Shown: positions 59,542 through 64,000 of the stretch, piece after piece
Layout of the letters: each line of letters begins with the position of its first letter
How positions within the stretch are numbered: position 1 is the stretch's first letter
NCBI GenBank assembly: GCA_902825945.1
Contig: CADECY010000006.1
Span: 1 to 64,000 of the forward strand
DNA length: 64,000 nt
Reading direction: 5' to 3'
Source: an uncultured Acidobacteriota bacterium
Lineage (GTDB): Bacteria > Acidobacteriota > Terriglobia > Bryobacterales > Bryobacteraceae
The notes under the pieces: generated by a model
Database searches by the model: none
Seen by the model: the letters and a program-made list of their open reading frames with translations, nothing else
Told to the model about the DNA's origin: nothing
Program-made: the position numbers and the translations under genes

Positions 59542-61878
59542 ATGGCAACAGGCACGATTACCAAAACCGAAACGCTCGTCGGGAAGCGCATCCGCCGCCG
59601 CGAGGATCCTCGCCTGATCACGGGAACGGCCACCTACGTCGACGATATCCAGATGCCCGGCATGCATCACGCTTGCATCGTTCGCAGCCCGCACGCGGCC
59701 GCCCGGATCAAGAGTATCGACGTGAAGGCCGCTCTCGAAACACCGGGAGTCGCCGCCGTGTTCACGGGCGATGACACGAAGGATGTCGGGCCCGTTCCGT
59801 GCGGCGCCTCGCTTCCCGGCCTGCGCGTTCCGCATCACTTCATCTTGGCTGTCGATCGGGTGTATTTCACCGGACACCCCGTGGCGGTGGTCGTCGCCAC
59901 CGACAAGTACATCGCGCGCGACGCGGCCGAGAAGGTCGAGGTAGACTACGAGGTTCTTCCCGCCGTCGCCGATCCTGAAAAGGCGATCACCGAGGGTGCG
60001 CCGGCGGTTCATCCGGAATGGCCCGACAACGTTGCCTTCAACTTCCATCAGGAAGGCGGTGACGTCAATCAGGCTTTCGCCGAAGCGGAAGTGATCGTCA
60101 AGGAGCGGATTACCAGCCAGCGTCTGATTCCGACGCCGATGGAGACGCGAGGCGTCGTCGCGGAATGGAAGTCCGGTGACAAGGCGTTGACGATCTACTC
60201 GTCCACCCAGATTCCGCACTTGCTGCGCACGCTCGTCGCAATGATGCTCGGGCTGCCCGAGCACAAGACCCGGGTCGTCACACCGGAAGTGGGCGGCGGC
60301 TTCGGGTGCAAACTGAACGTCTACGCCGAAGAGGCGCTGATGGGCTTCGTCGCGATGAAGATCGGCAAGCCCGTCAAGTGGATCGAATCACGGCGCGAGA
60401 ACTACCTCTGCACGATTCACGGACGCGGCCACGTCGACTATCTCGAACTCGCGGCGAAGAAGGACGGCACCATCACCGGGATGAAGCTGAAGCTCATCCA
60501 GGATCTCGGCGCTTATCATCAATTGCTCACACCCGCGATTCCGACACTTTCCGTCCTGATGATGCCGGGACTCTATCGCTTCCGCAACATCCAGGCCGAC
60601 ATCGTGGGCGTGTTCACGAACTGCGTTCCCACCGATGCCTACCGAGGCGCGGGCCGGCCCGAAGCGACACACGCGATCGAACGGATGGTCGACATCCTCG
60701 CCGCCGAGTTGAAGATGGATCCCGCCGAAATCCGGCTCAAGAACTTCATTCAGCCGGACGAGTTCCCATTCGCCACCGCCACCGGACTCACCTACGATTC
60801 CGGCGACTACGCTCTTCCATTGCGTAAGGCGCTCGAGGTTTCCAACTACGCCGAGTTGCGCAAGCAGCAAGGAGCTGCGCGGGCCGAGGGGCGCATCATG
60901 GGCATCGGACTCTCGACGTACGGCGAGATCTGCGCCTTCGGACCGTCGCCCGCGACACCCGCCGGCGGATGGGAGAGCGCGACGGTGAAGATCGATCCCT
61001 CCGGCAAAGTCACCGTGCTGACGGGAGCTTCGCCGCATGGACAAGGCGAGGAGACGACATTCGCACAGATCGCCGCGGATGAACTCGGCGTCGGCATCGA
61101 CGACGTGATCGTGCTGCATGGCGACACGGCGATCGTGCAGTACGGCATCGGAACCTTCGGCAGCCGCGGAACCGCTGTCGGTGGACCCGCCCTCTACTAT
61201 GCCCTGCAAGAGCTCAAGGCGAAGGTGAAGAAATTCGGCTCGCTGCTGCTCGAGTCCGACGACGTTACTTTCGAAGGCGGAGTCTGCATTTGCAACAAGA
61301 CGGGCAAGACGGTGACGCTCGCCGAGATGTCGGGTGCGGCGCATCGCGCGATGAAGCTCCCGCCGAACACCGAGCCCGGCATGCAGGCAACCTACTTCTG
61401 GGAGCCGCCGAACTTCACCTTCCCGTTCGGCGCGCACGTTGCCGTCACCGAGATCGATCGCGACACCGGAAAGATCGACGTCACCCGATACGTCGCGGTC
61501 GATGATTGCGGACGCATCATCAACCCGTTGATCGTCGACGGACAGGTCCACGGTGGCGTGGCGCAAGGTCTCGGCCAGGCTCTCTATGAGCAGGCAGTCT
61601 ATGACGACAACGGACAGCTGCTCAGTGGCGAACTCACCGACTACGCGATTCCGAAGGCGACGATGATGCCGTGGATTGAATCCCACCATACCGAGACGCC
61701 GTCTCCCGTCAACCCACTCGGAGTGAAGGGAGTGGGAGAGGCTGGTACGATTGGCTGTTCGCCCGCGCTCGTCAACTCGGTGGTCGATGCGCTGAGCGGA
61801 CTCGGGGTTCGTCACCTCGACATGCCGCTGACGCCCGAAAAAATCTGGAACGTGATTCACCAGGGAGGCCGCGCATGA
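59542..61878 (+). CDS. Form II CO-dehydrogenase-like molybdopterin large subunit
   Basis: A 778-residue molybdenum-hydroxylase large subunit. The active-site loop reads AYRGAGR (366-372), the form II signature; true form I CoxL has AYxCSFR. Other landmarks: VVTPEVGGGFGCKLNVYAEE, the C-terminal VDDCGRIINPLIVDGQVHGG and the catalytic Glu in VKGVGEAGTIG. Form II enzymes are not shown to oxidise CO generally and may act on other carbonyls, purines or N-heterocycles. AAGGGGG lies 5 bases before the ATG. The medium subunit overlaps its stop by four bases. Confidence 0.95.
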   Translation: MATGTITKTETLVGKRIRRREDPRLITGTATYVDDIQMPGMHHACIVRSPHAAARIKSIDVKAALETPGVAAVFTGDDTKDVGPVPCGASLPGLRVPHHFILAVDRVYFTGHPVAVVVATDKYIARDAAEKVEVDYEVLPAVADPEKAITEGAPAVHPEWPDNVAFNFHQEGGDVNQAFAEAEVIVKERITSQRLIPTPMETRGVVAEWKSGDKALTIYSSTQIPHLLRTLVAMMLGLPEHKTRVVTPEVGGGFGCKLNVYAEEALMGFVAMKIGKPVKWIESRRENYLCTIHGRGHVDYLELAAKKDGTITGMKLKLIQDLGAYHQLLTPAIPTLSVLMMPGLYRFRNIQADIVGVFTNCVPTDAYRGAGRPEATHAIERMVDILAAELKMDPAEIRLKNFIQPDEFPFATATGLTYDSGDYALPLRKALEVSNYAELRKQQGAARAEGRIMGIGLSTYGEICAFGPSPATPAGGWESATVKIDPSGKVTVLTGASPHGQGEETTFAQIAADELGVGIDDVIVLHGDTAIVQYGIGTFGSRGTAVGGPALYYALQELKAKVKKFGSLLLESDDVTFEGGVCICNKTGKTVTLAEMSGAAHRAMKLPPNTEPGMQATYFWEPPNFTFPFGAHVAVTEIDRDTGKIDVTRYVAVDDCGRIINPLIVDGQVHGGVAQGLGQALYEQAVYDDNGQLLSGELTDYAIPKATMMPWIESHHTETPSPVNPLGVKGVGEAGTIGCSPALVNSVVDALSGLGVRHLDMPLTPEKIWNVIHQGGRA

Positions 61879-62732
61879 TTGCGGAGAACTTCGAATACTC
61901 GACACCAGCGACTTTGGCCGAAGCGCTCTCGCTGCTCGCGAGCGGCGAGGCAAAAGTGTTGGCCGGCGGAATGAGCCTGATTCCGATGATGAAGCTGCGG
62001 CTTGCGACGCCTGGCCACGTGGTGGATCTCAGCCGCGTCGCCGGGCTGTCCGGCATCGCTGAGGCGAACGGCATGATCCGCATCGGCGCGATGACCACGC
62101 ATTACGAAGTCGAATCATCGGCGGCGTTGCGGGCCAAGTGTCCGTTGCTCGCGCAAACGGCATCGATGATCGGCGACGTGCAAATCCGCAACCGCGGAAC
62201 GATCGGAGGCTCGGTGGCACACGCCGATCCCTCCGCCGATTATCCGGCGGCGCTACAGGCGCTGGAAGCGACGGTGACACTCGCTTCCTCGAGCGGAGAG
62301 AGAACCGTCGCGATCGACGAGTTCCTAATCGACACCTTCACCACCTCGATCGACCCCGGCGAGATCGTGGCGGCGATTACCGTGCCCGCCGAGGCCGCGG
62401 ACACGGGCGCTGCCTACGAGAAGATGCTGCAACCTGCCTCGGGCTTCGCCATCGTGGGAATCGCGGCGCGGATTCGCAAGTCCGCGGGCAAGATCTCGTT
62501 TGCGCGCGTGGGAGTAACCGGGCTGGGCTCGCGAGCGTACCGCGCGGCGAACGTCGAGAAAGCGCTCGCCGGATGCTCGGGCTCGGCGGCGGAGATCAAG
62601 GCCGCCGCGGCGCTGATCGCCGATGGCATCGACGCCAACTCCGACATTCACGCGTCGGCGGCATACCGGACCCAGATGGCGCGAGTCTACGGAGCCCGCG
62701 CAATCCAGTCGGCACTGAACCGGGCCGCATGA
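61875..62732 (+). CDS. FAD-binding medium subunit of the molybdenum hydroxylase
   Basis: A 285-residue FAD-binding subunit (CoxM/xanthine dehydrogenase FAD domain type). FAD motifs: AGGMSLIPMMKLR (30-42) and TIGGSVAHADPSADYP (about 109-124). It passes electrons from the 2Fe-2S subunit to the acceptor. Overlaps by ATGA with both the large subunit (61875-61878) and CoxG (62729-62732), so translation of the cluster is tightly coupled. Confidence 0.95.
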   Translation: MIAENFEYSTPATLAEALSLLASGEAKVLAGGMSLIPMMKLRLATPGHVVDLSRVAGLSGIAEANGMIRIGAMTTHYEVESSAALRAKCPLLAQTASMIGDVQIRNRGTIGGSVAHADPSADYPAALQALEATVTLASSSGERTVAIDEFLIDTFTTSIDPGEIVAAITVPAEAADTGAAYEKMLQPASGFAIVGIAARIRKSAGKISFARVGVTGLGSRAYRAANVEKALAGCSGSAAEIKAAAALIADGIDANSDIHASAAYRTQMARVYGARAIQSALNRAA

Positions 62733-63172
62733 AGATCTCGGGTTCGAATTCGGTTCCGCTGCCCAAGGATCGCGCCTATCAGGCCCTTCAGGATCCCGCG
62801 ATCCTTGCGCAGTGCATGCCTGGGTGCGAGACGCTCGAAAGAATCGGCGACGAAGAATACGCCATGAAGATGAAGATGGTTCTTGCCGCGGTGAGCGGCC
62901 AGTTCCAGGGCAAGGTGCGCATCGCGGATTCGAACCCGCCGGATTCGTTTCGGCTGATTGTCGAGGGAACGGGCAAGGTCGGCTTCATGAAAGGCGACGG
63001 ATTGCTGACCCTCACACAAGAAGATGCGACGAAAACGAAGGTCGACTTCGATGGCGAGGTTCAAGTCGGTGGCACAATCGCCAGCGTCGGTCAGCGGCTG
63101 ATCGACTCGACGGCGAAACTCGTCATCAAGCGCTTCTTCGACAAGCTGGCGGCTACGATCGCGCAGTCCTGA
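62729..63172 (+). CDS. Carbon monoxide dehydrogenase subunit G (CoxG) family protein
   Basis: A 147-residue START/SRPBCC-fold protein: GSNSVPLPKDRAYQALQDPA, CMPGCETLERIGDEEYAMKM, GEVQVGGTIASVGQRLIDST and ends KRFFDKLAATIAQS. CoxG anchors CO dehydrogenase to the membrane in Afipia (Oligotropha), reported there for form I. Its presence here suggests membrane anchoring of a form II enzyme. No CoxD/E/F maturation genes follow. Its 3' end overlaps the convergent VapC-type gene by 20 bases. Confidence 0.93.
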   Translation: MKISGSNSVPLPKDRAYQALQDPAILAQCMPGCETLERIGDEEYAMKMKMVLAAVSGQFQGKVRIADSNPPDSFRLIVEGTGKVGFMKGDGLLTLTQEDATKTKVDFDGEVQVGGTIASVGQRLIDSTAKLVIKRFFDKLAATIAQS

Positions 63173-63581
63173 CCCGGCGGCTCCCGGTCCAATTCATCAC
63201 GCGAAGCCCGGGCACGCGCTCGAACTCGCGGCTGTTGCGGGTGACCACGGTGCAATCGTTTGCCAGAGCTACCGCCGCGATTAGCATGTCATTCGCGCCG
63301 ATCGGTGTGCCCGCCATCTCGAGGATCGTCCGGATGACACCGTAGTGGTCGGCGGCACGGTCGTCGAACGGCAGCGAACCGAACGGTTCGAGCAGGTCGG
63401 CGACTCCTTCCAGATTCTCGTCGACGCGCTGGCTCTTCCGCGCTCCGAACAAGAGTTCGGCCTTGACTACCGAGCAGGTGACGACCTTGGATGCGTCGAG
63501 TGTATGCACCTGCTTGATGAGGTCCGCGTCGCCTCGCGCCAGTCCGATCCAAATATCAGTATCGATAAGGTAGAAACTCAA
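63153..63581 (-). CDS. PIN-domain VapC-type toxin
   Basis: A 142-residue PIN-domain nuclease: MSFYLIDTDIWIGLARG (acidic Asp7/Asp9), Glu in VVKAELLFGARKS, Asp in GANDMLIAAVA, ending NSREFERVPGLRVMNWTG. PIN toxins cleave tRNA or rRNA. The start is TTG at 63581, overlapping the antitoxin stop (TTGA); a longer upstream frame runs inside the antitoxin and is rejected. It forms an intact pair with the gene at 63578-63796 and convergently overlaps coxG. Confidence 0.9.
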   Translation of the reverse strand: MSFYLIDTDIWIGLARGDADLIKQVHTLDASKVVTCSVVKAELLFGARKSQRVDENLEGVADLLEPFGSLPFDDRAADHYGVIRTILEMAGTPIGANDMLIAAVALANDCTVVTRNSREFERVPGLRVMNWTGSRRVRTARS

Positions 63582-63796
63582 AAGTCCACGGGCTCCGCCG
63601 GAAGGCTTTCGATGTGCATCTCCTCGCGGAGGAACCCGCATCGGCGCTCGAAATAGTCCTTCGGCCAGCCGCGGGTTTCCGTTTTCGGAGCCAGTTCCCG
63701 TGCCACGAATGCGGAAATCGAAATCCCGGCACGATTCGCTCTCCGCTTCAGATCCACGGCTGTGTCCTCGTTCAGGTAAAGGTTCAACTGTGCCAC
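63578..63796 (-). CDS. VapB-type ribbon-helix-helix antitoxin
   Basis: A 72-residue protein. The N-terminus fits an Arc/RHH fold (AQLNLYLNEDTAVDLKRRAN, AGISISAFVARELAP), which would bind operator DNA. The C-terminal tail (RCGFLREEMHIESLPAEPVDF) would wrap the toxin. The start is GTG at 63796, where family similarity begins; TTG 63832 would add 12 residues and is less likely. It overlaps the toxin start by four bases. Confidence 0.85.
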   Translation of the reverse strand: MAQLNLYLNEDTAVDLKRRANRAGISISAFVARELAPKTETRGWPKDYFERRCGFLREEMHIESLPAEPVDF

Positions 63797-63856
63797 GTAC
63801 ACAAGTATATCCGAGAAAGAGGAAGGAATCAATACTCCAACTTGCCTGACGGGATA

Positions 63857-64000
63857 CTACCGGCGAAAGATGACCTTGACTTCGTTCGCAACGACTCCGT
63901 CCACCGCGATTCGTAGCACGGTCTCGTCATTGCCTGCCAGGGATTCCGGCACGGTAAAGCTGATCTGATCCAGGCCTGGCCGACCGGCGGGGTTCACCAC
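63857..64000 (-). CDS. TIGR03437-type secreted protein, C-terminal end (runs off the window)
   Basis: The last 47 residues of a minus-strand protein, NPAGRPGLDQISFTVPESLA and VLRIAVDGVVANEVKVIFRR, then TAG at 63857-63859. It matches the end of the C-terminal domain in the 42112 protein (LIQLNVRIPETTPNGK and VFLFVNGRPSQPTATIAVK). Its N-terminus lies beyond the window. It begins 60 bases downstream of the VapB-type gene in the opposite sense of distance; no promoter is visible. Confidence 0.75.
   Translation of the reverse strand: MVNPAGRPGLDQISFTVPESLAGNDETVLRIAVDGVVANEVKVIFRR

Noticed and set aside
1..64000. tRNA, rRNA, CRISPR arrays, insertion sequences and integrase genes
   Set aside because: Looked for cloverleaf-like genes, regular repeats and transposase or integrase motifs; none found by reading. 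Small structured RNAs could be missed.

Overview
The window is high-GC DNA from one bacterial chromosome, with no rRNA or tRNA gene, CRISPR array or transposase that I can see. Gene content points to the Acidobacteriota, most likely a Solibacterales/Bryobacteraceae (Candidatus Solibacter-like) organism. The clues are secreted proteins with the Solibacter-type C-terminal domain (TIGR03437 type) at 42112-43785 and, cut off, at 63857-64000; an Oar-like carboxypeptidase-regulatory/TonB receptor; DUF1549/DUF1553 with DUF1501 pairs; and many Tat-exported enolase-superfamily, PIG-L and creatininase proteins. This placement is inference from gene content.

Layout. 1-422 is the N-terminal part of a secreted protein. 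423-1588 has no intact gene but seems to hold a decayed secreted-protein gene. 1589-5574 (minus) is an operon of DUF1549/DUF1553, DUF1501 and a sulfatase-modifying-factor-like protein. 5854-8462 holds a 64-residue anchored peptide with a clear terminator and two secreted alpha/alpha-toroid proteins. 8705-12175 (plus) is a second DUF1549 protein and an enolase-superfamily enzyme. 12192-15695 (minus) is the TonB receptor. 15768-20210 (plus) holds an aldo/keto reductase, two tandem PIG-L deacetylases and another enolase-superfamily enzyme.

20359-27106 (plus) is a compact three-gene locus: transglutaminase-DUF2126 (putative amidoligase) fusion, circularly permuted ATP-grasp/Alpha-E fusion, and a second transglutaminase. 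It looks like a peptide-ligation or peptide-modification system of unknown product. 27182-29482 encodes an aldehyde dehydrogenase and a fumarylacetoacetase-family dehydratase that could complete a non-phosphorylative sugar-acid pathway fed by the enolase-superfamily dehydratases. Next come a Ppx/GppA phosphatase, a decayed Xre-RES toxin-antitoxin pair (31171-31965), and a convergent 887-residue DUF4062-NACHT-FGE-sulfatase protein (32094-34757), the best candidate for an undescribed conflict or defence protein.

34840-41227 (minus) holds a Ca2+-type P-ATPase, a creatininase-family amidase, an L-fuconate-dehydratase-like enzyme and an O-antigen-ligase-like protein. 41323-46466 holds a hypothetical protein, a BACON/IPT surface protein, a heparinase II/III-like protein and a BON protein. 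46463-50130 (minus) is the housekeeping operon phoH-ybeY-corC-era. 50403-51632 is a stand-alone receiver protein and a methyltransferase. 51616-57063 (minus) is fadN-fadA plus a secreted unknown. 57210-58989 holds a DUF4397 protein and a lineage-type hypothetical with a leaderless-looking promoter. 59064-63172 (plus) is a form-II CO-dehydrogenase-like molybdenum hydroxylase cluster in the order small, large, medium, CoxG. It ends against an intact VapBC-type pair, and the window closes in another TIGR03437-type protein.
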